Assembly (NCBI GenBank): GCA_964584665.1
Contig: CAZPAO010000001.1
Location: forward strand, 1-64,000
Direction: 5' to 3'
DNA: 64,000 nucleotides
Source of the DNA: DASUBN01 sp964584665
GTDB lineage: Bacteria > Pseudomonadota > Gammaproteobacteria > Natronospirales > REEB76
Shown: positions 31,920-39,584 of the stretch, one piece after another
Layout: each line of letters opens with the position of its first letter
Position numbering within the stretch: position 1 is the first letter of the stretch
The notes under the pieces: model-generated
Seen by the model: only the letters and a program-made list of their open reading frames with translations
Databases searched by the model: none
What the model was told of the DNA's origin: nothing
Program-made: the position numbers and the translations under genes

Positions 31920-34202
31920 ATGTGGAAGTCCGCCGCGGCGATGCTGGCCGGAGTGTTGGCCATCCTGGTATCTCCGACGTTACCGGCGGCGACGCTGCTG
32001 GCCGGCCTGTCGCTACCGTTGGTCTTCGCCGCCTTCTACTGGAAACGCCTGCGCTGGCTGCTGTTCCTCCCCCTGGGCGCGGCCTGGTGCTATATGGCGG
32101 CGGCCGCCCATCTTGCTACTCGTCTGGATGCGGGATACGAGGGTAGGGAGATCACGCTCAGCGGCTGGGTGAGCAGTCTGCCGCAGGAGAAGGGCGGGCT
32201 CACGGATTTCCAGTTCCAGGTCGAGACCCTGGATGGCCATGCGCCGGGCCCCGGCGTACCCGGGCTGGTGCGTCTCAGCATGCAAGACATTCCGGCCGCA
32301 CCTGAAGCGGGCGAGCACTGGCGCTTCGGCACCAAGCTCCGGCGGCCCCGAGGTTTCATGGATCCCGGCGGCTTCGACTACGAAGGCTGGCTGTTCTTCC
32401 ACGGCATCGGCGCCACCGGCTATGTGGCCCATGAGGCTGCGCCGCTACCGGGTGCGCCGCGGTATCCCTTGTTGCGGCTGCGTTCCGCACTGCGCATGCG
32501 CATCCAGGCGGCGCTCGCGGGCGATGAGTTCGCCGGCATGGCGGCAGCTCTCGCCACCGGTGACCAGGGTGGCATCGACGACGACCAATGGCAGGTGCTG
32601 CAGGCCACCAACACCGTGCACCTCATGGCCATCGCCGGCCTGCACATCGGCGTGGTGGCGGCATTCCTGTTCTTCCTCACCCGCGCCTTATGGCGGCGCA
32701 GTGCCGTGCTTTGTCTGCGCTGTCCCGCTGCAGTGGCCGGCGCCGTCGCATCCCTGGTGGGCGCAGCGGTATACGCGGCGCTGGCGGGATTCACGCTACC
32801 GACCCAGCGGGCACTCATCATGCTCGCGGCCCTGACTCTCGGTGTGTTGCTGCGTCGTCGCCTGCGCGCCGCAGACACCTTGTCCCTCGCGATGTTGGGC
32901 GTGCTGTTATGGGATCCGCTGGCGGCAGGGGAGGCGAGTTTCTGGCTCTCCTTCGGCGCGGTGAATGCGATCCTGTTCGTGTTCAGCGACCGGGTGCGAG
33001 CGAGCCATGGTTGGCTGCAGGACCTCCTGCGCACCCAGTGGGCGGTGGGTATCGGTCTCCTGCCTTTTCTGGCCTTCTTCTTCCAGCAGGCGGGGTTGGG
33101 TTCGCCCCTCGCCAACTTCGTGGCAGTGCCGGTCTACGCTCTCTGCGTGGTGCCACTGGTGCTCACTGGCACCATGCTGCTCTTCGTCTGGCCCTGGGCG
33201 GGGACGATGACGCTCAAGCTCGCGGCGCTGGTGATGGGGCTGACTTGGCCCTTGCTGGACCGGCTCGCTCATCTGCCGGCCGGGATGCTGTCGGCGCCAT
33301 CGCCTGCCTGGTATCTCGCGGCGATCGGCCTCCTGGGCGCGATCTGGATACTCATGCCGCGCGCCATGCCGGGACGGCTGCCTGCGGCTTTACTGGTGCT
33401 GCCCCTCTTCATCCTCCCGGCTTCCGGTCTAGCCGCCGGCGATTTCGACGTGACGCTGCTGGACGTGGGGCAGGGCTTGGCAGCGGTGGTGCGGACCTCC
33501 GGTCACGTGCTCGTCTACGACACGGGTCCCAGGTTCCGCTCCGGTTCCGACACGGGTCAGGAAGTGCTCATCCCCTATCTGCGTTCCCAGGGCATCGCCG
33601 CGCCGGACCTCGCCATCGTGAGCCACGGCGACAGCGATCACGCGGGCGGTCTCATGAGCCTGCGCAAGGCTTTTCCAGCCATGCCGGTCTACACCGGCGC
33701 ACCGGAGCGCATCCCTGATGCCCAGCCTTGTCTGCGCGGGCAGCACTGGGATTGGGACGGAGTGCATCTCGACCTGCTGTACCCGGATGCCGGGAGCGCT
33801 TTGAGCGGTAACGATGCTTCCTGCGTGCTCCGCATATCCGGCGCAGGCGGCACCGCCTTGCTGGCGGGTGACATCATGAAGAAGGGGGAGAAGCGGCTGC
33901 TGGAGTTGGGGCCCGCGGGCCTGCGCAGCGATCTCCTGGTGGCGCCGCATCACGGCAGTAATTCGTCTTCCACCCCTGCTTTCGTCGCGGCGGCCGGGGC
34001 ACGGGAAGTCTGGTTCCCCGTGGGCTACCGCAACCGCTGGGACTTCCCCAAGCCCGAGGTGGTGGCCCGTTACCTCGGCATCGCTGCGTTGGCGGACACC
34101 GCTGCCGATGGGGCGCTCTGCATGCAGTTCCGGCGTGGTTACGCGCCGGTCCTCTCCATGCGCTGGCGGCGGGACGCAGCACGTCTGTGGACTGCGCATT
34201 AG
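31920..34202 (+). CDS. comEC: DNA internalization-related competence protein ComEC/Rec2
   Basis: 760 residues, family length. N-terminal helices and a DUF4131-type OB-fold region (about 1-180), a Competence multi-helix core (about 195-480) with AIAGLHIGVVAAFLFFLTR and ALAGFTLPTQRALIML, and a C-terminal metallo-beta-lactamase domain (about 505-750) with LLDVGQGLAAVVRT and the metal box SHGDSDHAGG. It forms the inner-membrane channel for single-stranded DNA in natural transformation. The upstream GGGGGCAGGG serves as ribosome site. Confidence 0.94.
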   Translation: MWKSAAAMLAGVLAILVSPTLPAATLLAGLSLPLVFAAFYWKRLRWLLFLPLGAAWCYMAAAAHLATRLDAGYEGREITLSGWVSSLPQEKGGLTDFQFQVETLDGHAPGPGVPGLVRLSMQDIPAAPEAGEHWRFGTKLRRPRGFMDPGGFDYEGWLFFHGIGATGYVAHEAAPLPGAPRYPLLRLRSALRMRIQAALAGDEFAGMAAALATGDQGGIDDDQWQVLQATNTVHLMAIAGLHIGVVAAFLFFLTRALWRRSAVLCLRCPAAVAGAVASLVGAAVYAALAGFTLPTQRALIMLAALTLGVLLRRRLRAADTLSLAMLGVLLWDPLAAGEASFWLSFGAVNAILFVFSDRVRASHGWLQDLLRTQWAVGIGLLPFLAFFFQQAGLGSPLANFVAVPVYALCVVPLVLTGTMLLFVWPWAGTMTLKLAALVMGLTWPLLDRLAHLPAGMLSAPSPAWYLAAIGLLGAIWILMPRAMPGRLPAALLVLPLFILPASGLAAGDFDVTLLDVGQGLAAVVRTSGHVLVYDTGPRFRSGSDTGQEVLIPYLRSQGIAAPDLAIVSHGDSDHAGGLMSLRKAFPAMPVYTGAPERIPDAQPCLRGQHWDWDGVHLDLLYPDAGSALSGNDASCVLRISGAGGTALLAGDIMKKGEKRLLELGPAGLRSDLLVAPHHGSNSSSTPAFVAAAGAREVWFPVGYRNRWDFPKPEVVARYLGIAALADTAADGALCMQFRRGYAPVLSMRWRRDAARLWTAH

Positions 34203-34275
34203 GTGGTGCGCTGACCTAAAAGTCCTGAAAATACAGTATGATGCCGGGAGTAGGGGCACTTAAGACGGGAGCGGC

Positions 34276-34923
34276 ATGTTCGAGATCATCAAAGCAGGCG
34301 GCTGGATCATGGCGCCCCTGCTGCTGTGTTCGGTCATCGTCGTGGCCATCATCGCCGAGCGCCTCTGGACCCTGCAGGTCCAGCGGGTGGCGCCGGAGCA
34401 TCTGGCGGCCCAGGTCTGGCAGTGGATCCGCAACGGTGAATTCAACGAGGAGCGCATGCAGGCCCTGCGCACCGGCTCGCCTCTCGGCAGGTTGCTGGCC
34501 ATCGGCATCCTGCACCGCAGCTCCGACCGGGAAGTGCTGAACGACGCCATCTCAGACGCCGGCCGGCACATCGTGCATGAGCTGGAGCGTTACCTGACCA
34601 CTCTCGGCAGCATCGCCACGATCTCGCCGCTGCTCGGCTTGCTCGGCACCGTGCTCGGCATCATGCACGTGTTCGCCGCCATCTCCCAAGTGGGTCTCGG
34701 CAACCCGGCGGCGCTCGCCGGCGGCATCTCCCAGGCGCTCATCACCACGGTGGTGGGCCTGACCATCGCCATCCCCGCCTACGTGGCGCATCGTGCCTTG
34801 CGCGCCCGGGTCGATGACCTGGTGGTGCGCATGGAGCGCGAGACCATGCGGCTTATGAATGCCCTGCAGGGGCGCCAGGCGCCCGCCGAGTGGCAGCGCA
34901 GGGGCGACCGTGAAGCTGCGTGA
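34276..34923 (+). CDS. exbB: ExbB/TolQ-family proton channel protein
   Basis: 215 residues, three membrane helices: about 10-30 (GWIMAPLLLCSVIVVAIIAE), and a pair at about 112-140 and 155-178 (LGTVLGIMHVFAAI, ALITTVVGLTIAIPAYV). The TT...GLLGTV and ITTxxGLxxAIPAY motifs define MotA/TolQ/ExbB. Paired with the exbD gene that overlaps it. Together with TonB-like partners it uses the proton gradient to power outer-membrane functions. Location ahead of msbA-lpxK is typical of Xanthomonadales and Pseudomonas. Confidence 0.93.
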   Translation: MFEIIKAGGWIMAPLLLCSVIVVAIIAERLWTLQVQRVAPEHLAAQVWQWIRNGEFNEERMQALRTGSPLGRLLAIGILHRSSDREVLNDAISDAGRHIVHELERYLTTLGSIATISPLLGLLGTVLGIMHVFAAISQVGLGNPAALAGGISQALITTVVGLTIAIPAYVAHRALRARVDDLVVRMERETMRLMNALQGRQAPAEWQRRGDREAA

Positions 34924-35335
34924 ACGCCAGCGCTGGGAAGACCCGGAGCTGAACCTGATCTCGCTTGTGGACGTGGTCCTGATGATGCTGGTCTTCTTCA
35001 TGATGACCACGCACTTCATCCAGAGCACCAGCGTCAACGTGGAACTCCCCAGCGCTGGCGCGCCGCCGGTATACACCCGTTCCGATGGCATAGAGGTGAC
35101 GGTGGACGCGGAAGGACACTACTTCGTTGACCAGAAGGCCTTGGCAGGCACCGATGCTGCCAGCCTGCGGGAGGCGCTGCTGGCTGCCGCCGGCGACAAG
35201 CGTGACCAGCCCATCATCCTGCGCGCGGATGCCCGCTCTACCCATCAGTCGGTGGTCACGGTGATGGACGTGGCAGGGGCCTTAGGTTTCGCCCAGCTCC
35301 AGATACTCACCACCGAGAGCCACGCGACCCACTGA
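34910..35335 (+). CDS. exbD: ExbD/TolR-family protein
   Basis: 141 residues from GTG 34910, inside the end of exbB. One membrane helix (about 16-38) contains the critical Asp in LISLVDVVLMMLVFFMM, which carries protons with ExbB. The periplasmic domain ends with the usual ILRADARSTHQSVVTVMDVAG pattern, here the dimerising TolR-like fold. It ends 1 bp before the msbA start, so exbB-exbD-msbA are one transcript. Confidence 0.93.
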   Translation: MKLRERQRWEDPELNLISLVDVVLMMLVFFMMTTHFIQSTSVNVELPSAGAPPVYTRSDGIEVTVDAEGHYFVDQKALAGTDAASLREALLAAAGDKRDQPIILRADARSTHQSVVTVMDVAGALGFAQLQILTTESHATH

Positions 35336-35336
35336 C

Positions 35337-37088
35337 ATGAGCGAGATACCCGCGCAGAAGACCGTCTTCCAGATCTACAAGCGCCTCATGGGCTATGCGC
35401 TGCCGCATTGGCCGCGCTACCTCGCGGCGATGCTGGGCATGGCCATCTACGCCTTCACCCAGGCCGCCTTCGCCTCGCTCATGAAGCCGCTCTTGGATCA
35501 GGGCATCCTGCTGCACGACCCCGCCACCATGCACCGGCTGCCGCTCATCGTAGTGGCGCTGTTCCTGCTGCGCGGCACCGCCGATTTCCTCGCCGCCTAC
35601 AACATCAGCTGGGTCGGCCGCAGCATCATCAAGCGCCTGCGCAACGAGACCTTCGGCCAGCTGCTCCGGCTGCCCTCGCGCTATTACGACGCCATGTCCT
35701 CCGGCATGCTGCTCTCCAAGATCACCTACAACATCGAGCAGGTGGCGGAGGCCACCACCAACGCCATCACCGTGATGGTGCGGGATGGGCTCACCATCAT
35801 CGGCCTCATCGCCGTGATGTTCTACCAGAGCTGGAAACTCTCGCTCTTCATCCTGGTGTTGGGTCCGGTCATCGCGCTCCTGGTCCGGTACATCAGCGAG
35901 CGCTTCCGCCGCTATAGCCGCCGCATCCAGGACTCCATGGGCGACGTGACCAAGGTGGCGGACGAGGTCATCACCGGCCAGCGCATCGTCAAGCTCTTCG
36001 GTGGCCGCGACCACGAGACCCGGCGCTTCGAGGAAGTGAACGAGAAGAACCGCTATCTCAATGTGAAGCTGATGCTGGTTAATTCCGGTTCCAGCCCCAT
36101 CATCCAGATGATCGCGGGGCTAGGCATCGCCGGCGTCATCGCCATGGCCTTCGGCGACAGCACCGTGACCCCGGGCGCCTTCGTGGCCTTCCTCGGTTCC
36201 ACGCTGCTGCTGCTGCCTTCCCTCAAGCACGTGACGGACATCAACGCGCCCCTGCAACGCGGCATCGCCGCCGGCCAGAGCATCTTCGAGTTGCTGGACG
36301 ACAAGACGGAGGACGAGGGCGGCAGCTTCACTCTGCCGCGCGCCTCCGGCGAGCTTGAATTCCGGGGTGTCACCTTCGCCTACACCGAGGCCAAGGGCTC
36401 GGTGCTGCACGACATCAGCTTCAAGGCGGCCCCGGGTGAGACCGTGGCCCTGGTGGGCCGCTCCGGTAGCGGCAAGTCCACCCTGGTCAGCCTGCTGCCG
36501 CGGTTCTACGATCCCAGCGCTGGCGCGATCCTGCTCGACGGCCACGACCTGCGGGAATTCGCCCTGCGCAACCTGCGGGAGCAGGTGGCCATGGTCAGCC
36601 AGGACGTGATGCTCTTCAACGACACCATCCGCAACAACATCGCCTACGGCTCCCTGGTGAAGCGAAGCGATGCGGACATCATGGTCGCGGCGGAAGCGGC
36701 CTATGCCATGCCTTTCATCAAGCGCCTGCCGCTGGGATTGGACACCATGGTGGGCGACCGCGGCGTGCTGCTCTCCGGCGGTGAGCGTCAGCGCCTCTCC
36801 GTGGCCCGGGCGCTCTTGAAGAACGCGCCGCTTTTGATCCTGGACGAAGCGACCTCAGCCCTGGACTCGGAATCCGAGCGCCACATCCAGGCGGCCCTGG
36901 AGACGCTCATGGCCAACCGCACCACCTTGGTCATCGCCCACCGGCTCTCCACGGTGGAGCGGGCCGACCGCATCATCGTCATGGACCGGGGCCGCATCGT
37001 CGAGATGGGCAAGCACGCGGAACTCCTCGCCAAGGGCGGCCAGTACGCGGCCCTGCACCGGCTGCAGTTCCGCGATGGAGACGAGTGA
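35337..37088 (+). CDS. msbA: Lipid A export ATP-binding/permease protein MsbA
   Basis: 583 residues, a half-transporter. Six membrane helices (about 20-320), then a nucleotide-binding domain with Walker A GRSGSGKSTLVSLLPRFYDP, Q-loop VSQDVMLFNDT, signature LLSGGERQRLSVARALL, Walker B LILDEATSALD and H-loop IAHRLST. It flips core-lipid A across the inner membrane. lpxK follows directly, supporting the lipid A assignment over a generic exporter. Confidence 0.95.
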   Translation: MSEIPAQKTVFQIYKRLMGYALPHWPRYLAAMLGMAIYAFTQAAFASLMKPLLDQGILLHDPATMHRLPLIVVALFLLRGTADFLAAYNISWVGRSIIKRLRNETFGQLLRLPSRYYDAMSSGMLLSKITYNIEQVAEATTNAITVMVRDGLTIIGLIAVMFYQSWKLSLFILVLGPVIALLVRYISERFRRYSRRIQDSMGDVTKVADEVITGQRIVKLFGGRDHETRRFEEVNEKNRYLNVKLMLVNSGSSPIIQMIAGLGIAGVIAMAFGDSTVTPGAFVAFLGSTLLLLPSLKHVTDINAPLQRGIAAGQSIFELLDDKTEDEGGSFTLPRASGELEFRGVTFAYTEAKGSVLHDISFKAAPGETVALVGRSGSGKSTLVSLLPRFYDPSAGAILLDGHDLREFALRNLREQVAMVSQDVMLFNDTIRNNIAYGSLVKRSDADIMVAAEAAYAMPFIKRLPLGLDTMVGDRGVLLSGGERQRLSVARALLKNAPLLILDEATSALDSESERHIQAALETLMANRTTLVIAHRLSTVERADRIIVMDRGRIVEMGKHAELLAKGGQYAALHRLQFRDGDE

Positions 37089-37090
37089 GC

Positions 37091-38092
37091 ATGGGAGCCT
37101 TCTCCCGCTGGCTGCTCCGCACCTGGTACTCTCCGCATCCCGTCTGGTTCTTCATTCCGCTCGCTTGGCTGTTCTGGCTGCTCTCCGGCCTACGCCGCGG
37201 CGGCTATGCGTTCCGCATCTTCCCCACTGCATCCTTGCTCGTGCCCGTGGTGGTGGTGGGCAACATCAGCCTGGGCGGCACCGGCAAGACACCTTTCGTC
37301 ATCTGGCTCGCCGCGGAACTGAAGCGGCGCGGGCTCAGGCCCGGCATCGTCACCCGCGGTTACGGCGTCGAGGCGAAACAAGCACGCCTCGTGACCACCG
37401 CAAGCGATGCGACCCAGGTGGGGGACGAAGCGGTGCTGCTGGCGCGACGCGGCGGCGTGCCGGTGGCAGCTGGCAGCGACCGGGTAGCGGCAGCCCAGCT
37501 CTTGCTCGGTTCCAGCCCAGTGGATGTGATCCTGAGCGACGACGGATTGCAGCACTATCGGCTGCCGCGACGCCATGAGATCGCGCTCCTGGACGGCAGC
37601 CGCGGGCTCGGCAATGGTTGGCTGCTGCCGGCGGGTCCCTTGCGGGAGAGCGAGGCGCGCCTGGAGACGGTGGATCAGGTCGTCATCAAGCTCGCCCCCG
37701 GCGGCAGCTTCACCTGGCCCGAGGCCCGGCGCATGCGCCTGAATACGGATACGGTCGTGTCCCTCAAGGATGGCGAACGCAGGCCTCTCGCATCCTTCTC
37801 CGGCCAGCCCGTGCACGCGCTGGCGGCCATCGGCAATCCGCAGCAGTTCTTCGCCACCCTCGAGGCGGCCGGCCTTGCTGTGGATGGCCGTGGGCTCCCG
37901 GATCACGCGCGACTGACGCCCGGCGACCTGGAATTCGGCGACGAGCGGCCGGTGTTCATGACCGAGAAGGACGCCGTAAAATGTGCGGGTCTGGACCTCT
38001 CGCGGCATTGGTACGTGGAGGCCGCGGCGGAGTTCGATGCGGCCGAGGCGGCCGCTATCGTGGACCGCGTCATGTTAAGTCTCAAAGGCTGA
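37091..38092 (+). CDS. lpxK: Tetraacyldisaccharide 4'-kinase
   Basis: About 333 residues from ATG 37091 (GTG 37085 overlaps the msbA stop and is an alternative). One N-terminal membrane-associated helix, then the P-loop VVVGNISLGGTGKTPFVIWLA, the SDDGLQHYRL motif with catalytic Asp, and VFMTEKDAVKC near the C-terminus, all diagnostic of LpxK. It adds the 4'-phosphate to make lipid IVA on the inner-membrane face. It is followed 7 bp later by ycaR and kdsB, as in E. coli. Confidence 0.96.
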   Translation: MGAFSRWLLRTWYSPHPVWFFIPLAWLFWLLSGLRRGGYAFRIFPTASLLVPVVVVGNISLGGTGKTPFVIWLAAELKRRGLRPGIVTRGYGVEAKQARLVTTASDATQVGDEAVLLARRGGVPVAAGSDRVAAAQLLLGSSPVDVILSDDGLQHYRLPRRHEIALLDGSRGLGNGWLLPAGPLRESEARLETVDQVVIKLAPGGSFTWPEARRMRLNTDTVVSLKDGERRPLASFSGQPVHALAAIGNPQQFFATLEAAGLAVDGRGLPDHARLTPGDLEFGDERPVFMTEKDAVKCAGLDLSRHWYVEAAAEFDAAEAAAIVDRVMLSLKG

Positions 38093-38099
38093 AGCCATC

Positions 38100-38279
38100 A
38101 TGGACATGAAACTGCTGGAGATACTCGTCTGCCCCCTGTGCAAGGGTCCGCTGCTCTACCGCAAGGCGGAGGCGGAACTCCTGTGCAAGGCGGATCGCCT
38201 GGCCTATCCCATCCGCGAAGGCATCCCGGTGATGCTGGCGGGGGAGGCCCGCGAGATCCCGCCGGGCGAGAAGCTCTGA
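38100..38279 (+). CDS. ycaR: Trm112/YcaR-family protein
   Basis: 59 residues: MDMKLLEILVCPLCKG at the start, ELLCKADRLAYPIREGIPVM in the middle. This matches YcaR, with a CPxC pair and a third Cys at the base of the second knuckle, where the fourth zinc ligand of larger Trm112 proteins is missing, as in E. coli YcaR. Exact role is unknown; the family serves as small partners of other enzymes. Its stop overlaps the kdsB ATG (TGATG), so the two are translationally coupled. Confidence 0.9.
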   Translation: MDMKLLEILVCPLCKGPLLYRKAEAELLCKADRLAYPIREGIPVMLAGEAREIPPGEKL

Positions 38280-39031
38280 TGCGGTTCAACGTCGTCATCC
38301 CCGCGCGTTATTCCTCCCAACGGCTGCCGGGCAAGCCCCTGGTCGACCTGAACGGCAAGCCACTCATCCTTCACGCCTGCGGCTCTGCACGGCAGAGTGG
38401 CGCGGCCCAGGTGATCGTGGCTACGGACGATGCGCGCATCCAGAAGGCCTGCGAAGACGCCGGCGTACGCGTGGTCATGACCCGCGCCGACCATGTCTCC
38501 GGCACCGACCGGATCGCCGAAGTGGCGGAGCGGGAAGGCTGGGGCGATGATGCGCTGGTGGTGAACCTGCAGGGCGACGAACCCATGATGCCGCCGGCGG
38601 ACATCGAACAGACGGCTGCGCTCCTGTCCGCCGGTGCCGACATGAGCACGCTCTGCACTCCCATCCATGACCTGGCGGAATTCCTGAACCCCAACGTGGT
38701 GAAGGTGGTCGCTGACAAGGCAGGCAGGGCGCTGTATTTCAGCCGCGCGCCCATCCCCTGGAACCGGGAAGCCGCCCCTTCAGGTCTCGCTTCCCAGCAG
38801 GATTTCCACGGCGCCCTGCGCCATATAGGCATCTACGGCTATCGAGTGGGTGCCCTGAAACGCCTCTCAGCCACGCCCCCTTGCGAGCCGGAGCAGCTGG
38901 AGAAGCTCGAGCAATTGCGGGCTCTCTGGCTCGGCATGCATCTCGCGGTGGGTGTGGCCCGGGAAGTGCCGGGCCCCAGCGTGGATACGCCGGAAGACCT
39001 GAAGCGGGTCGCAGCCTTGCTGAAGTCTTGA
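38279..39031 (+). CDS. kdsB: 3-deoxy-manno-octulosonate cytidylyltransferase
   Basis: 250 residues from ATG 38279. N-terminal nucleotide-binding signature VVIPARYSSQRLPGKPL, then ATDDARI, the SGTDRIAEV metal region, NLQGDEPMMPP, and YFSRAPIPW, followed by HIGIYGYR. It activates Kdo as CMP-Kdo for lipopolysaccharide inner core. The gene completes the msbA-lpxK-ycaR-kdsB envelope block. Confidence 0.97.
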   Translation: MRFNVVIPARYSSQRLPGKPLVDLNGKPLILHACGSARQSGAAQVIVATDDARIQKACEDAGVRVVMTRADHVSGTDRIAEVAEREGWGDDALVVNLQGDEPMMPPADIEQTAALLSAGADMSTLCTPIHDLAEFLNPNVVKVVADKAGRALYFSRAPIPWNREAAPSGLASQQDFHGALRHIGIYGYRVGALKRLSATPPCEPEQLEKLEQLRALWLGMHLAVGVAREVPGPSVDTPEDLKRVAALLKS

Positions 39032-39033
39032 GC

Positions 39034-39528
39034 ATGGCCGTCCCGGCGAAGCCTGTCCGCATCCTGTTCGTGTGCATGGGCAACATCTGCCGTTCGCCCA
39101 CGGCTGAAGGTGTGTTCCGGAAGTTGCACCGGGAATTGGCGCCGGAGCTGGACATCGAGATCGACTCAGCCGGAACTCATGATTACCACGTCGGCGATCC
39201 GCCGGACCCGCGCTCCCAGGCGGCAGCCCTGAAGCGCGGCGTGGACATCTCCATGCTTCGCGGACGCCAGGCAGCGCCCCAGGATTTCCACGATTTCGAT
39301 TATGTGATCGCCATGGACAGTGCGAACCTCGGCCGTCTCGCATCCCTGCGGCCGCGGGACGGGAAAGCGGTGCTCAAGCTGCTGCTGGATTACGCGCCCC
39401 AGGCGGGGATACGGGATGTGCCGGACCCTTATTACGGGGGCGCCGGCGGTTTCGAGCGGGTCTTGGATCTGGTTGAACAGGGGGGAAGGGGCCTGCTTGA
39501 CGAGATCAGGCGCCAATACAGATCCTGA
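39034..39528 (+). CDS. Low molecular weight protein-tyrosine phosphatase
   Basis: 164 residues from ATG 39034, 2 bp after kdsB. The P-loop is VCMGNICRSPTAEG with Cys14 and Arg20 (CX5R), and the general acid Asp is in VPDPYYGG near residue 130. This is the arsenate reductase-like LMW-PTP fold. Bacterial members may act on tyrosine kinases of polysaccharide export, but no such kinase is nearby. Its position between kdsB and rne is common in Xanthomonadales. Confidence 0.92.
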   Translation: MAVPAKPVRILFVCMGNICRSPTAEGVFRKLHRELAPELDIEIDSAGTHDYHVGDPPDPRSQAAALKRGVDISMLRGRQAAPQDFHDFDYVIAMDSANLGRLASLRPRDGKAVLKLLLDYAPQAGIRDVPDPYYGGAGGFERVLDLVEQGGRGLLDEIRRQYRS

Positions 39529-39530
39529 GG

Positions 39531-39562
39531 ACAAAAAACGCCCGGCTTTCGCCGGGCGTCTT
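39531..39562. terminator. Bidirectional terminator between phosphatase gene and rne
   Basis: CGCCCGGC (39539-39546), TTTC, GCCGGGCG (39551-39558). The A6 run at 39533-39538 gives a U tract when read on the minus strand, ending rne transcription. In the plus direction the following TCTTGT is weaker. Confidence 0.87.
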
Positions 39563-39584
39563 GTATCCAACTCTTAACTACTCG

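Noticed and set aside
34223..34235. CTGAAAATACAG upstream of exbB as a LexA site
   Set aside because: Arms are separated by 6 bases; E. coli-type LexA boxes need CTGT-N8-ACAG.
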